A stretch of DNA of 64,000 bases from Halomonas sp. KAO (GCF_015595025.1 NZ_JADNRL010000019.1:79641-143640), one strand, 5' to 3'. Numbered from the stretch's first letter, positions 38,172 through 47,714 are shown. Notes: a model not told the origin generated them from the letters alone. Program-made: numbers and translations.

Positions 38172-38426
38172 GCTCGGGTCTCCTCTGCACCAGTCGGGTA
38201 TCCTGGATAGCTGCTGACTTGGTCGTGGCGTATTCACACTCCTTACAGGAATAGCAACACGATCGCTGGCTGTCGCCTTCGAGGGTTGCGCCCTTCGCAA
38301 GAGAGTCACCGTGCATCGGGTCGATATATCCATTGGGAATAGTAGTGTCGGCAAGCATTCTTGGCGAAGGAACGCCGGATCGTTGCAGCATGGAGGCGCC
38401 CCCTTCCCGACGACGAGGTACCCTCC

Positions 38427-39383
38427 ATGCGGACTCGACTCCTGATCGCCGCCGGCACGCTGGCCATGGCCGGTAACGCCCATGCCCAACACCCCTCTCC
38501 CCTGGTCGATGCCGAATGGCTGAGCGACCAGCTGGATAACGATGACCTGGTGGTACTGGACGTCCGCTCCAGTATCGACAACGGCGGCGACCGCGCCTCC
38601 TTCGAGGAGGCCCGCATCCCGGGTAGCCGCTACTCCAACTACACCGACGCCGGCTGGCGCGAGAGTCGCGACGGCGTCGCGGGCCTGATGCCCGAGATCG
38701 AGGCGCTCGAGACCCTGATCGGCGAGCTGGGCATCGACAATGACGACACCGTGATAGTCGTCTCGGCCGGCACCGGGGCCACCGACTTCGGCAGTGCCGC
38801 CCGGGTCTACTGGACCTTCAAGGCACTGGGCCACGATGAGGTAGCGGTACTCAACGGCGGCTTCGCCGGCTGGCAGGCCCAGGACTTCGAGGTCGCCAGC
38901 GGCACCTATGACGCCCCCGAGGCCACTACCTTCGAGGCCAGCCTGCAGGAGGCGCTCCTGGCGACCACCGAGGAGGTGGAAGCGGCCATCGAGGCCGGCG
39001 AGGCGCTGGTGGATGCCCGCCCGGAGGACTTCTATACCGGCAGGACCCAGTCACCGGCGGCGCGTGCCCCCGGCACGATACCCGGCGCCGTCAACCTGCC
39101 TCACCACGCTGCCTTGGTCGAGCGTGATGGCGCCTACTACCTCGAGCCCGAGCGCCTCAAGGCCAACATCGAGGCACTCGGCCTGGACCCGGAGGCCCCT
39201 ACCGTGGCCTTCTGCAACACCGGCCACTGGGCCGCCAGCGGCTGGTTTCAGCTCAGTGAGGTGGGCGGCCTGGAGAACGTCAGCATGTACGACGGCTCCA
39301 TGGCCGAGTGGACTCAGGACGATGCACGCCCGCTGCAGCTGGCCGAGCGCGGTACCATCACCGTCGGCGAGGCGGTCGACTGA
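38427..39383 (+). CDS. Periplasmic two-domain sulfurtransferase (rhodanese)
   Basis: 318 residues with a signal peptide (about 1-20, ending AMAGNAHAQ). Two rhodanese domains follow. The second has the active-site loop FCNTGHWAAS with the persulfide Cys; the first has VSAGTGATDFG without Cys and is structural, as usual for tandem rhodaneses. The family moves sulfane sulfur between thiols. Start ATG 38427 has ACGAGG eight bases upstream. It diverges from the TTL gene, with 255 bases between. Confidence 0.92.
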   Translation: MRTRLLIAAGTLAMAGNAHAQHPSPLVDAEWLSDQLDNDDLVVLDVRSSIDNGGDRASFEEARIPGSRYSNYTDAGWRESRDGVAGLMPEIEALETLIGELGIDNDDTVIVVSAGTGATDFGSAARVYWTFKALGHDEVAVLNGGFAGWQAQDFEVASGTYDAPEATTFEASLQEALLATTEEVEAAIEAGEALVDARPEDFYTGRTQSPAARAPGTIPGAVNLPHHAALVERDGAYYLEPERLKANIEALGLDPEAPTVAFCNTGHWAASGWFQLSEVGGLENVSMYDGSMAEWTQDDARPLQLAERGTITVGEAVD

Positions 39384-39425
39384 CCCACCACGCTCGACAA
39401 TAACGCGAGAGTCTCAACAGCTCTC

Positions 39426-39459
39426 GAGGCCCCGCGGCGATCCCCCACCGCGGGGCCTC
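39426..39459. terminator. Strong convergent terminator hairpin
   Basis: GAGGCCCCGCGG (39426-39437) and CCGCGGGGCCTC (39448-39459) form a perfect 12-bp stem with a ten-base loop between the converging rhodanese and dehalogenase genes. Confidence 0.75.
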
Positions 39460-39466
39460 GCCGCGC

Positions 39467-40150
39467 TCAGGTGAGGCGTTCGGCCAGGGTTTCCAGGTCT
39501 CCGACGGTAAGGTCCGGATCGATGCCCCAGGGATCGAACGGGGCCTCGGCGCTGCGCCTTACCCAGGCCGCATGCAGGCCGGCATGACGAGCACCGATCA
39601 CATCGAAGGGATTGCTGGAGATCAGCCAGGTGTCCCCCGGCTCACTCTCGAGTCGATGACGGAGATGAGCATAGACCGCCGGGTCCGGCTTGAAACGCTT
39701 GACCTCATCCACGCTGATTACCGCCTCGAAGTGGTCGCGGATACCGGCCTGCGCCAGCAGCCCCTCCACCGCCTGAGTGGTGCCATTGGAGAAGGCCACG
39801 CAGGTAACGCCCGCCTCGCCGAGGCGACGCAGGGCGCCGGCGACATCGGCGAAGGCCGGAAGCTGGGCATAGACCTGCATCAGATGGTCACGATCCGCCT
39901 CGGAGAGCCCCACCTGCAGGGCGCGGTCGGTGAATACCAGGGCCTCCTCGGTGCACTGATTGAAGGGCACGTAGCCCCCCATCAGCCCGCGTCGAAAGCT
40001 GTACTCCAGCTGTTTCTCCCGCCAGCGGCGCGAAAACTCCGGGGCCAGCGCCGCCTTGCCAAGGGCGCCGAGGCGCTGCTCCAGCTCGGTGGCGACGCCG
40101 TGGGTGTCGATCAGGGTTCCGTAGACATCGAAGGCGAGGACCTGTGCCAT
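39467..40150 (-). CDS. Haloacid dehalogenase, type II
   Basis: 227 residues. The nucleophile Asp lies in LAFDVYGTLIDTHG, the Ser/Thr in VAFSNGTTQAVEGLL, the Lys in EVKRFKPDPAVY, and the final Asp region in LISSNPFDVIGARHAGL, matching (S)-2-haloacid dehalogenases of the HAD superfamily. The SNPFD and FKPDP signatures are specific for this group. The natural substrate may be a 2-haloacid or another small organic acid. It lies downstream of doeD, separated by a strong hairpin. Confidence 0.88.
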   Translation of the reverse strand: MAQVLAFDVYGTLIDTHGVATELEQRLGALGKAALAPEFSRRWREKQLEYSFRRGLMGGYVPFNQCTEEALVFTDRALQVGLSEADRDHLMQVYAQLPAFADVAGALRRLGEAGVTCVAFSNGTTQAVEGLLAQAGIRDHFEAVISVDEVKRFKPDPAVYAHLRHRLESEPGDTWLISSNPFDVIGARHAGLHAAWVRRSAEAPFDPWGIDPDLTVGDLETLAERLT

Positions 40151-40242
40151 GGAAAGCGCTCCTTCTGTACGAATCGGTCCTTCCGAGGGTGTGCCAGCAC
40201 AGCGGGCAAGGCAAGCGCCATGTAACCCACTGCCATCAACGA

Positions 40243-40271
40243 CGTCGCCGCGGGACGGGCCCGCGGCGACG
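40243..40271 (-). terminator. Terminator after doeD
   Basis: CGTCGCCGCGGG (40243-40254) and CCCGCGGCGACG (40260-40271) make a perfect 12-bp stem with a five-base loop, about 40 bases after the doeD stop on the minus strand. Confidence 0.75.
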
Positions 40272-40309
40272 AGGCGGCCCTCACGGGGCCGAGCAGTTCA
40301 CGTGACCGA

Positions 40310-41737
40310 TCAGGCAACCGGTGCCGTCAGTGTCTTGAGCGCGCCCTCGCGCACCAGCTCATCGGTAACGCGATCAACCGCCCGGCGGGTGCGCGCGACG
40401 ATCTCGTCGACCTGACCACGGGTGGCGATCAGCGGCGGGGCAAAGCCGAGAATGTCACCCTGCGGCATGGCACGGGCGATCAGGTTCTCCTCGAGGGCGG
40501 CGGCGGAGATACGCGCCCCCACCTTCAAGGCCGGGTCGAAGTGCTCTCGCTTCTCCGGGTCAGCGGAGAACTCCAGCGCCGCCAGCATGCCGGCGCCACG
40601 CACATCGCCAACGATGGGGTGATCGCCGAAGGCATCTGCCATGGCCTGCTGCAGGTAGGCACCGGTCTCGGCGGCATTCTCGGTCAGCTTCTCGCGCGCG
40701 ATGATCTCGAGATTGGCCAACGCCGCGGCACAGCCCAGGGCATGACCGGAGTAGGTCCAGCCATGGCCGATCGGGCCATACTCGCCGGTGCCCTGCTCGA
40801 GCACCTGCCATACACGATCACCGACGATCACTCCGGAGAGCGGCTGATAGGCGCTGGTCAGGCCCTTGGCCACGGTCATCAGGTCCGGCTTGATGGCGTA
40901 GTGGTGGCTGCCGAAGTCCGCACCGATGCGACCGAAGCCACACACCACCTCGTCGGCGATCAGCAGGATATCGTAGCGGTTCAGTACCGCCTGGATCGCC
41001 TCCCAGTAGCCTTCCGGCGGCGGCACGATGCCACCGGTCCCGAGTACCGGCTCGCCGATAAAGGCCGCCACGGTATCGGGGCCCTCGGCCAGGATCATCT
41101 CCTCGAGCCTGGCCGCGCAGTGGGCCGAGAACTCGCGCTCGCTCATGCCCTGCTGCTCGGCACCGCGATGATAGTAGTAAGGCGCCTCGGTATGCAGGAT
41201 ACCCTCGAGCGGCAGGTCGAACTGGTCGTGAAACGCCTTGAGGCCGGTCAGCGACCCCGTGGCCAGGCCCGACCCGTGATAGCCCCGCTGGCGCGAGATC
41301 ACCTTCTTCTTCTGCGGACGCCCCAGCACATTGTTGTAGTAACGCACGATCTTGAGCTGGGTCTCGTTGGCGTCGCTGCCACCCAGGCCGTAATAGACCT
41401 TGGACATCCCGGGCCCGGCGAGCTCGATGATCTTTTCGGAGAGCGCGATCTGCGGCTCGTTCGAGTGCCCAACGTAGGTGTGATAGTAGGAGAGCTCCAG
41501 GGCCTGCTGGTAGATCGCCTCGGCCACCTCGGTGCGCCCATAGCCGATATTGACACAGTAGAGCCCGGCAAAGCCGTCGATGAACTCGCGTCCATCCTTG
41601 TCGCGGATGGTGATGCCCTGTCCGCCGGTGATCACACGGCCCGGCGCCTTGCCATGGGCGAAGTCACGCAGGTGAGAGGAGGCGTGGAAGGTCACCTTGC
41701 GGTCACGGTCGATCAGGTCCTGGTGCTGCTGGTTCAT
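40310..41737 (-). CDS. doeD: L-2,4-diaminobutyrate transaminase (class III aminotransferase)
   Basis: 475 residues from ATG 41737. Class III PLP signatures: VYYGLGGSDANETQLKIVRY, cofactor site LLIADEVVCGFGRIG, and the Schiff-base Lys in DLMTVAKGLTSAYQPLSG. In Halomonas ectoine catabolism DoeD converts 2,4-diaminobutyrate to aspartate semialdehyde. The gene is adjacent to a semialdehyde dehydrogenase and near doeABX, which supports the name. By sequence alone it could also be a putrescine or beta-alanine pyruvate aminotransferase. Confidence 0.8.
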   Translation of the reverse strand: MNQQHQDLIDRDRKVTFHASSHLRDFAHGKAPGRVITGGQGITIRDKDGREFIDGFAGLYCVNIGYGRTEVAEAIYQQALELSYYHTYVGHSNEPQIALSEKIIELAGPGMSKVYYGLGGSDANETQLKIVRYYNNVLGRPQKKKVISRQRGYHGSGLATGSLTGLKAFHDQFDLPLEGILHTEAPYYYHRGAEQQGMSEREFSAHCAARLEEMILAEGPDTVAAFIGEPVLGTGGIVPPPEGYWEAIQAVLNRYDILLIADEVVCGFGRIGADFGSHHYAIKPDLMTVAKGLTSAYQPLSGVIVGDRVWQVLEQGTGEYGPIGHGWTYSGHALGCAAALANLEIIAREKLTENAAETGAYLQQAMADAFGDHPIVGDVRGAGMLAALEFSADPEKREHFDPALKVGARISAAALEENLIARAMPQGDILGFAPPLIATRGQVDEIVARTRRAVDRVTDELVREGALKTLTAPVA

Positions 41738-41761
41738 TGCATTCTCTCTCGTTGGAAGGCG

Positions 41762-41780
41762 CCCCGGCGTCCCGCCGGGG
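41762..41780 (-). terminator. Hairpin in the doeC-doeD spacer
   Basis: CCCCGGCG (41762-41769) pairs with CGCCGGGG (41773-41780) just upstream of the doeD ribosome site; it may act as an intercistronic stabiliser or attenuator rather than a full terminator. Confidence 0.4.
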
Positions 41781-41913
41781 AGGATGTTTATCGATTTCAC
41801 ATACAGAAGGGTGTCGCCGTCATGCACCATCTCGCGATGCCCGAGGACGAAACCCTGAAGCTTCGCTTGCGGCCAGCGCGTCGGGTCGGATCAAGGTCCC
41901 TCTTGCCGACCCT

Positions 41914-41935
41914 CGATCGACATCCCTGTCGATCG
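41914..41935. promoter_or_regulatory. Perfect inverted repeat in the doeC-doeD spacer
   Basis: CGATCGACA (41914-41922) and TGTCGATCG (41927-41935) are exact complements around TCCC. It may be an operator for doeD or a terminator of doeC. Confidence 0.4.
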
Positions 41936-42011
41936 CCGCGCGCCGCGGCGCTTGCCTCAGCGCCCTCGGGTAGATATCGCTCGCTGGTGCATCGCGGCTC
42001 TGTCTCGGAAA

Positions 42012-43511
42012 CTAGCTCCCTGACACGGAGCCCAGGGCGCCGAGGCAGTAATACTTGGTATCGAGATACTCATCGATGCCGGTCACGCCGCCTTCGCGTC
42101 CCAGGCCCGACTGCTTGACGCCGCCGAAGGGCACCGGCGGGCCGGTCATCTTCACCGAGTTCACCGCGACCATGCCGTACTCCAGGGCGCGCATCAGCTT
42201 CCAGATACGGCGAATATCGTGGGTATAGAGATAAGCCGCCAGGCCATACTCGGTGTCGTTGGCCATCTCGATCACCTGGTCGTCATCTCCATAGGCGGTG
42301 ATCCCGGCGACCGGCGCAAAGGTCTCTTCATTCCAGACCTTCATGTCGCGGGTCACCCCGGTCAGCAGCGTCGGCATGAAGTAGTTCTCCCCAGGCGCCT
42401 GTCTCTGGTCGCCGGCCACCAGGGTGGCACCCTTGGCCAGGGCATCATCGACGATGGCCGCGGCCTTCTCGACGGCCTGCCGATGGATCAGCGGCCCCAG
42501 GTCCACCTCACTCTCCAGGCCATTGCCCACGGTCAGTGCCGCCATGCGCTCGGCGAAGTGCTCGACGAACGCATCGTGGATCGACTCGTGGACCAGGATG
42601 CGGTCGGCGGCGAGGCAATCCTGGCCAGCGGTCTGGAACTTGGCCGACACCGCGGCGAGCGCCGCCTCCCGGGGGTCCATGTCGGGCCCGACAATAAAGG
42701 GCGCATTGCCCCCCAGCTCGAGGGACACCCGCTTGACGGTATTGGCGCTCTGTTCGAGCAGCAGCCGGCCGACTCGAGTGGAGCCGGTGAAGGAGACCGC
42801 CTTGACGCGCTCCTCGGCACACAGGATCTTCGAGACCTCAGCGGGCTCGCCCAGCACCACATTGAAGACACCGGCCGGGATGCCGGCGCGCTCGGCCAGC
42901 TCCGCCAGCGCCAGCGCCGAGTAGGGCGTTTCACCGGCGGGCTTGACGATTACCGTGCAACCGGCCGCCAGGGCGGCGGCGGCCTTGCGAGTGATCATCG
43001 CCAGCGGAAAGTTCCAGGGCGTGATCAGCGCGGCGATGCCCACCGGCTCCTTGATGGTGCCCAGCGCCGCGTTGGGGATATGGCTCGGAATCGTCTCGCC
43101 GAAGGTGCGCTTGCCCTCTTCGGCGAACCAGCGCACGAAGCTCGCTCCATACTCCACCTCGCCACGGGCGTCGGGCAACGGCTTGCCCTGCTCCATGGTC
43201 ATGATGGTGGCCAGGTCCTCGCGATTGGCCTGCAGCAGGTCGTACCACGCCAGCAGGCGCTCGCAACGCTCGTCGGCGCGCAGCGCACGCCAGTGCGCAA
43301 ACGCTACCTCGGCGGCATCCACCGCCAGACTCACCTGGTCCGCCTCGAGCCAGGGAATATGGCCGATGACCTCGCCGCTGGCGGGATTCTGCACGGCTTC
43401 CTCGCGGCCGCCATTGCCGTGGACCCACTTGCCATCGACATAGGCGTACTGCCGAAACAGACGTGGATCGTCGAGCATGGTGGTCAGCGTCTTGGATAGT
43501 TTCATGTTCAT
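42012..43511 (-). CDS. doeC: Aspartate-semialdehyde dehydrogenase of ectoine catabolism (ALDH family)
   Basis: 499 residues from ATG 43511, with GGAGG six bases upstream. ALDH motifs: TPWNFPLAMITRK, FTGSTRVGRLL, catalytic Glu in SLELGGNAPFIV, catalytic Cys in QTAGQDCLAAD, and C-terminal PFGGVKQSGLGREGG. It looks like GabD succinate-semialdehyde dehydrogenases, and DoeC of Halomonas belongs to this type, oxidising aspartate semialdehyde to aspartate. Neighbouring doeD and doeABX favour DoeC. GabD activity is the main alternative. Confidence 0.8.
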   Translation of the reverse strand: MNMKLSKTLTTMLDDPRLFRQYAYVDGKWVHGNGGREEAVQNPASGEVIGHIPWLEADQVSLAVDAAEVAFAHWRALRADERCERLLAWYDLLQANREDLATIMTMEQGKPLPDARGEVEYGASFVRWFAEEGKRTFGETIPSHIPNAALGTIKEPVGIAALITPWNFPLAMITRKAAAALAAGCTVIVKPAGETPYSALALAELAERAGIPAGVFNVVLGEPAEVSKILCAEERVKAVSFTGSTRVGRLLLEQSANTVKRVSLELGGNAPFIVGPDMDPREAALAAVSAKFQTAGQDCLAADRILVHESIHDAFVEHFAERMAALTVGNGLESEVDLGPLIHRQAVEKAAAIVDDALAKGATLVAGDQRQAPGENYFMPTLLTGVTRDMKVWNEETFAPVAGITAYGDDDQVIEMANDTEYGLAAYLYTHDIRRIWKLMRALEYGMVAVNSVKMTGPPVPFGGVKQSGLGREGGVTGIDEYLDTKYYCLGALGSVSGS

Positions 43512-43567
43512 GCGGCACCTCCCCTGACACACCGACCAGGTTGATCTCGTATGGCCAGTGCTGATTT

Positions 43568-43652
43568 GGCGCGGCTTCGGGCGCCGAAAAAAGTACGGCG
43601 CGGCTTTGGGCGCCAAGAAACGATACGGCGCGGCTTCGGGCGCCGAAAATAC
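43568..43652. repeat. Three tandem ~29-bp repeats, each with an internal hairpin
   Basis: Three adjacent units begin at 43568, 43597 and 43627. Each starts GGCGCGGCTTCGGGCGCC (T for C in the second), a self-complementary GGCGC/GCGCC element, and ends in an A-rich spacer and TAC. They lie 57-141 bases upstream of doeC, in its leader or promoter. They could be repeated protein-binding sites or RNA hairpins. The rest of the 297-base spacer up to 43808 is A/T-rich near the decarboxylase stop and holds no gene. Confidence 0.85.
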
Positions 43653-43808
43653 GTTAAAACGGGCGAGCCGCCCGGTTGCGTCCGGCACGGCTCGATGGGT
43701 TCATGATAAGGGAGAAGGCGGGGCGGGAGTTTTCGTTAACCGATCAGAAAAACAAGGGATTTTTTGTCTTTGTCCGAGAAGATGCCCTTTTTTCTGTTAG
43801 CCCAGTAG

Positions 43809-46592
43809 TTAGCCCGACGATGGGTCGCTGAGGGCCTGCTCGGTGAGCACCAGCAACCCCAGCTCGGGCCGGTAGCCGTGAATTTCGGTGACATCCAGGG
43901 CCTGCAGGAAGCGGAGGATCTCCTCGCTGATCACCTGCCCCGGCACCAGCACCGGGAAGCCCGGTGGATAGGGAATCACGAAGCTAGCCGAGACCACATC
44001 GCGGCCGTCACGCATCTGAGCCTGCAACTCGCCATTGTCGAAGCGAAGGTACTCCGTGCTCTCCTCGTCGTAGCTCAGGAAATAGGCGCGACGAATATCC
44101 CCCTCCGGCGTATGGCTGCCGGCCGCCGGCCGAAAGGCATCGTGGAAGCGGCTGAAGTCCGGCAGGGGCGGCAGCTCACAGGTCAGCGAGTGGACACGGT
44201 TCTCGATGATCTTGCGCTCGGGGCGGCTACTCTCCTCCCAGCGGTACTCGAACTCCTTGGCCAGCTTGATCAGCACGTCGAGCAGATAGGCAATGGCGCC
44301 ACGCGAGGTACCGATATTGGTCATGAACAGCACGGTATTGCGCGAGGTCTTGTTGATCTGGATGCCGTACTTGTTCATCAGGTATTCGTTCTTGAAGGTA
44401 TCGCCGTCGATGCCGGTCGCGCCAATGGCGATGGTGATGCGGCTGGGGTCGACGACGAACTCGTCGTTGGCCCAGGCCTCCTCCATCTTGTTCCAGCCGG
44501 TGACCGGGTCGTAGAAGGTCTCGACGCCCGACTCGCGATACTCCAGCGGCACCATGTCGCGGTTGATCAGCACCCGGAAGTACTTCTGCAACAGCGGGTG
44601 GGTGTAGAGCTGCTCGCGCAGCGAAAGCGCGGCCTCGACCTGGGAGTGCACCAGCTCGAAGCCCTCCATCTCGGCCTGCATGCGCCCCACGTCCAGCGAA
44701 GCGATGATCTGGTAGTTCGGCGAGGTCGAGGTATGGGTCATGTAGGCCTCGTGAAACGGCGCCTCGACCTTCTGGCGATAGTCCTGATCCCAGATATGGA
44801 TCATCGAGCCCTGGCGCAGTGAGGTCAGGGTCTTGTGGGTGGAGTGGGTGGCATAGGCACGGATGCGCACCGTGTCGGGGTCGGGCATCAGGCGCCGCTC
44901 GAGCCAGGAGGCATCGTCGTCGGGATCGAGGGTGTCGAACTCGGCCTTCCAGGCCTCGTACTCCTCGCGGTAGGCGGCGCTGCGGTATCGATCACGCAGG
45001 GTGCGGGCGGCATGCATGGCGGTGCGCGGCCGATAGGTCGGGTTGAAGCCGGCGAAGGCGAACCAGGCCTCGTCCCACAAAAAGACCAGGTCGGGCTTGA
45101 TCGCCAGGCACTCCTCCATCACCCGACGCACGTTGTAGACAACGCCGTCGAAGGTGCAGTTGGTCAGCAGCAGCATCTTGACCTTGTCGAGCTGGCCCGA
45201 GCGCTTGTAGCCCAGTAGCGTCTTCTTGATCTCGTGTAGCGGCACGGCTCCGTACATCGAGTAGTCGTTGAGCGGGTAGGAGTCGAGGTAGCTGACATGG
45301 GCACCGGCCAGCACCATGCCGTAATGATGCGACTTGTGGCAGTCGCGATCGATCAGCACGATATCCCGAGGCTTGACCAGCGCCTGCACCACGATCTTGT
45401 TGGCCGTGGAGGTGCCGTTGGTCACGAAGAAGGTCTGGCGGGCGCCGAAGGCACGAGCGGCATGCTCCTGGGCCTTCTTGATCGGCCCGTAGGGCTGGAG
45501 CAGGGAGTCGAGCCCACCGGAGGTGGCCGAGGTCTCGGCGAGGAAGATGTTGATGCCGTAGAAGTCGATCATATGCCCGGCCCAGTGGGAGCGGGTAATC
45601 GACTTGCCCCGGGAGATGGGCATGGCATGGAAGACACCGGTCGGCTTCTTGCTGTACTCGCGCAGGGCATCGAAGAAGGGCGTGCGGTAGCGGTTATCGA
45701 TGGCCCGCAGGATGGTGTGATGCTGCTCGATATAGTCCGTCTCGCGGTAGAAGATGCGATTGAAGTGGCGGATGTCACGACTGGCCGTGGCCTCCACGTC
45801 GCCGCTGGTGACCAGGAACTGGTCGATCTCGGGACGCAGCTCGTGGATCATCGAACTCAGCAGAATGCTACGCTCGGCCTCCGAGTGATACTGAAGGGAC
45901 TGCTCGGAGAGGCCTTCTAGATAGCTGCGCAGGGCGCTGAGGTTGTATTTCGACTTGTAGGGAAACTCGTAACGGATCAGGCAGGCCTGGATATTGGGGT
46001 TGACCAGCACCGCGATCAGCGCATCCTCGAAGCTGCGCACCGTGACCACGTCATAGACGAAGCGATCTTCCGGACGGCGCATGCTGTGAAAGGCCTCGCG
46101 GACCACCACCTCTTCCGCGGATGAGAGGTTGTCGACGATCAGCAATTCAAAGTAGGGCTGGGCCGAGCTGTTGGAGGCAGGATGACCGCGCCGCAATTGC
46201 GCCAGGGCATCGAGGGACTCGAGTTCCTCGGCGTCGGCATCGGTCTCGGAAAGATCAACGTGGCGGCGCCGGTAGGATTCGCTGATCAACGCCCGCACCA
46301 GGCGCTTGACCACCTTCTCCAACAGCCCGTACTCCTCGCGATCGAAGAGCGCCCAGAGGTGGCGAAAATCCTCCTTGGAGGGGAAGGCGTGGTAGTCCTC
46401 GATGATCTCGAGCCGCGTCAGCTTGACGTCGATCGCCTTGATCAGGTTCTTGGCTTGGCTCTCATCGCTCTGGCGTACCAGCAAGCCAAGGTCACGCTTC
46501 AGCGCATTCCAGGTATCGGCACGTAGCTGGGAAATCTTGTGGTAGAAGCCCAGCGCCGTGTAGGGCGTATCGGTTTGCGTCGAATCCTGCAT
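43809..46592 (-). CDS. Large Orn/Lys/Arg decarboxylase family protein
   Basis: 927 residues from ATG 46592, longer than the ~750 of biodegradative AdiA or CadA enzymes. The extra length is in the helical N-terminus (about 1-150) before the wing-like domain. The PLP domain (about 350-720) is intact: FFVTNGTSTANKIVVQAL, LIDRDCHKSHHYGMVL, FLWDEAWFAFAGF and the Schiff-base Lys in THSTHKTLTSLRQGSMIH. The C-terminal domain includes PYPPGFPVLVPGQVIS. It probably decarboxylates arginine or another basic amino acid. It follows the C45 peptidase gene after 72 bases in a four-gene cluster. Confidence 0.88.
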   Translation of the reverse strand: MQDSTQTDTPYTALGFYHKISQLRADTWNALKRDLGLLVRQSDESQAKNLIKAIDVKLTRLEIIEDYHAFPSKEDFRHLWALFDREEYGLLEKVVKRLVRALISESYRRRHVDLSETDADAEELESLDALAQLRRGHPASNSSAQPYFELLIVDNLSSAEEVVVREAFHSMRRPEDRFVYDVVTVRSFEDALIAVLVNPNIQACLIRYEFPYKSKYNLSALRSYLEGLSEQSLQYHSEAERSILLSSMIHELRPEIDQFLVTSGDVEATASRDIRHFNRIFYRETDYIEQHHTILRAIDNRYRTPFFDALREYSKKPTGVFHAMPISRGKSITRSHWAGHMIDFYGINIFLAETSATSGGLDSLLQPYGPIKKAQEHAARAFGARQTFFVTNGTSTANKIVVQALVKPRDIVLIDRDCHKSHHYGMVLAGAHVSYLDSYPLNDYSMYGAVPLHEIKKTLLGYKRSGQLDKVKMLLLTNCTFDGVVYNVRRVMEECLAIKPDLVFLWDEAWFAFAGFNPTYRPRTAMHAARTLRDRYRSAAYREEYEAWKAEFDTLDPDDDASWLERRLMPDPDTVRIRAYATHSTHKTLTSLRQGSMIHIWDQDYRQKVEAPFHEAYMTHTSTSPNYQIIASLDVGRMQAEMEGFELVHSQVEAALSLREQLYTHPLLQKYFRVLINRDMVPLEYRESGVETFYDPVTGWNKMEEAWANDEFVVDPSRITIAIGATGIDGDTFKNEYLMNKYGIQINKTSRNTVLFMTNIGTSRGAIAYLLDVLIKLAKEFEYRWEESSRPERKIIENRVHSLTCELPPLPDFSRFHDAFRPAAGSHTPEGDIRRAYFLSYDEESTEYLRFDNGELQAQMRDGRDVVSASFVIPYPPGFPVLVPGQVISEEILRFLQALDVTEIHGYRPELGLLVLTEQALSDPSSG

Positions 46593-46664
46593 GGCAACAC
46601 CCCCATCCAGACTTGTTGTTATTGAACACACCGCCGCGACGTAGCGGCGGCGAGCGGGCCGAAA

Positions 46665-47714
46665 TCAGCCGGCATACAGGCCCCGCGCGCCATAGCGCAC
46701 GGTGATTCGTTCCTCGGGAAAGTGGTCGAAACCCAGATCGAGGACCAGGCCGGGCCAGTGAAACTGTGCGTGCCCCGTCGCGGGGCGATAGACCGCGGTA
46801 TAGACCGTTCCCAACCCGCGGCGATAGTCGTGGCGAAACAGCGGCGGCGATGCGAAGGCGGAGATCAGCCGCTCCTCGGTGGTGGCCTCGTCGCCCACCA
46901 GGATCGACAGCTGGCGCTCGCGGATCAGCGTCTCCGAGGCCAGGGCGTGGGCATACCACTCGATCTTCTTCTGATGGTTGGTCGCCACCGGCACACGCCG
47001 AATGCTGGCGGGGCGGTCAGGGCCGATCATCGCTGTGACGTAGCGCCCGGCGGCGTCGGCCACGGTGATGTTGTAGGCCATGTGAGTGGGAATGCGCGCC
47101 AGGGCATCGGCCGCCTCGGCCACGCTGTCACAGAACTCCAGCAGGTAGCGCAGGATGATCGGCGCACCGAAGCCCTGCCCCACGGCCTTGCTGCCACCGA
47201 AGGCCAGCGACACGGCGAGCCCTCGGTCGTTCATGCCGTCGAGCACGCCCCACAGGCAGTCGGTCATGGCGATTACCCGCCGCTCGTTCCAGCGGGTGTA
47301 GAGGATGGTCCCCTCGCAGAGCTCCGGAGGGTAGTCGTAGTTGCGTACCAGCAGCGTGGAGGCGGGGTTCGCCAGCACCGCCTGGGAGCAGCCGGTGATA
47401 TAGGGGGGCGGCTGATAGAGGCTCAAGAAACGCGCGGCGAGATCCCCCCCCCCGGCCAGCTCGCAGAGCGTGCGATAGGTATCGGTAAGCTCCGGCATGT
47501 GCTTTCGCAGCGCGTTGTAGCAGGTGAGATACCCCGGCCGCTCCCGCTCCCCCTCGCTCAAGTACCACTGCTCGTAGGCCGGCCAGTGGTATTGGAACAG
47601 CGCTTGCCAACGGGCTCCCGCAACCTCTTCGTGCACGGTCCGAAAGTCGAGCATCTTGTTCATGTCGCTCGGTGGTACCTCCCGCGACGAAGAGTAGCCG
47701 GTCCCGGTATTCAC
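46665..47714 (-). CDS. C45 family Ntn-hydrolase (acyltransferase/autoproteolytic peptidase)
   Basis: 349 residues from GTG 47714, overlapping the ATP-grasp stop (GTGA); a start at ATG 47663 (332 residues) is also possible. An N-terminal pro-region of about 108 residues precedes ITGCSQAV, where Cys109 would become the N-terminal nucleophile after cleavage at Gly-Cys, as in isopenicillin N acyltransferase. RNYDYPPELCEG and GVLDGMNDRGLAVSLAFGG are typical. The family hydrolyses or transfers acyl groups on amides. Its partner genes suggest an acylated amino acid or polyamine substrate, which is inference. Confidence 0.85.
   Translation of the reverse strand: MNTGTGYSSSREVPPSDMNKMLDFRTVHEEVAGARWQALFQYHWPAYEQWYLSEGERERPGYLTCYNALRKHMPELTDTYRTLCELAGGGDLAARFLSLYQPPPYITGCSQAVLANPASTLLVRNYDYPPELCEGTILYTRWNERRVIAMTDCLWGVLDGMNDRGLAVSLAFGGSKAVGQGFGAPIILRYLLEFCDSVAEAADALARIPTHMAYNITVADAAGRYVTAMIGPDRPASIRRVPVATNHQKKIEWYAHALASETLIRERQLSILVGDEATTEERLISAFASPPLFRHDYRRGLGTVYTAVYRPATGHAQFHWPGLVLDLGFDHFPEERITVRYGARGLYAG

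Noticed and set aside
38172..38834. In-frame upstream extension of the TTL protein
   Set aside because: It runs through the signal-peptide end of the rhodanese gene on the opposite strand, and a strong ribosome site marks ATG 38171.
43568..43652. CRISPR array
   Set aside because: Units are adjacent with nearly identical spacers of a few A-rich bases; there are no unique spacers and no cas genes.
43568..43688. N-terminal extension of DoeC through the tandem repeats
   Set aside because: The extension would encode repetitive Ala/Pro sequence unlike any aldehyde dehydrogenase, and GGAGG sits before ATG 43511.
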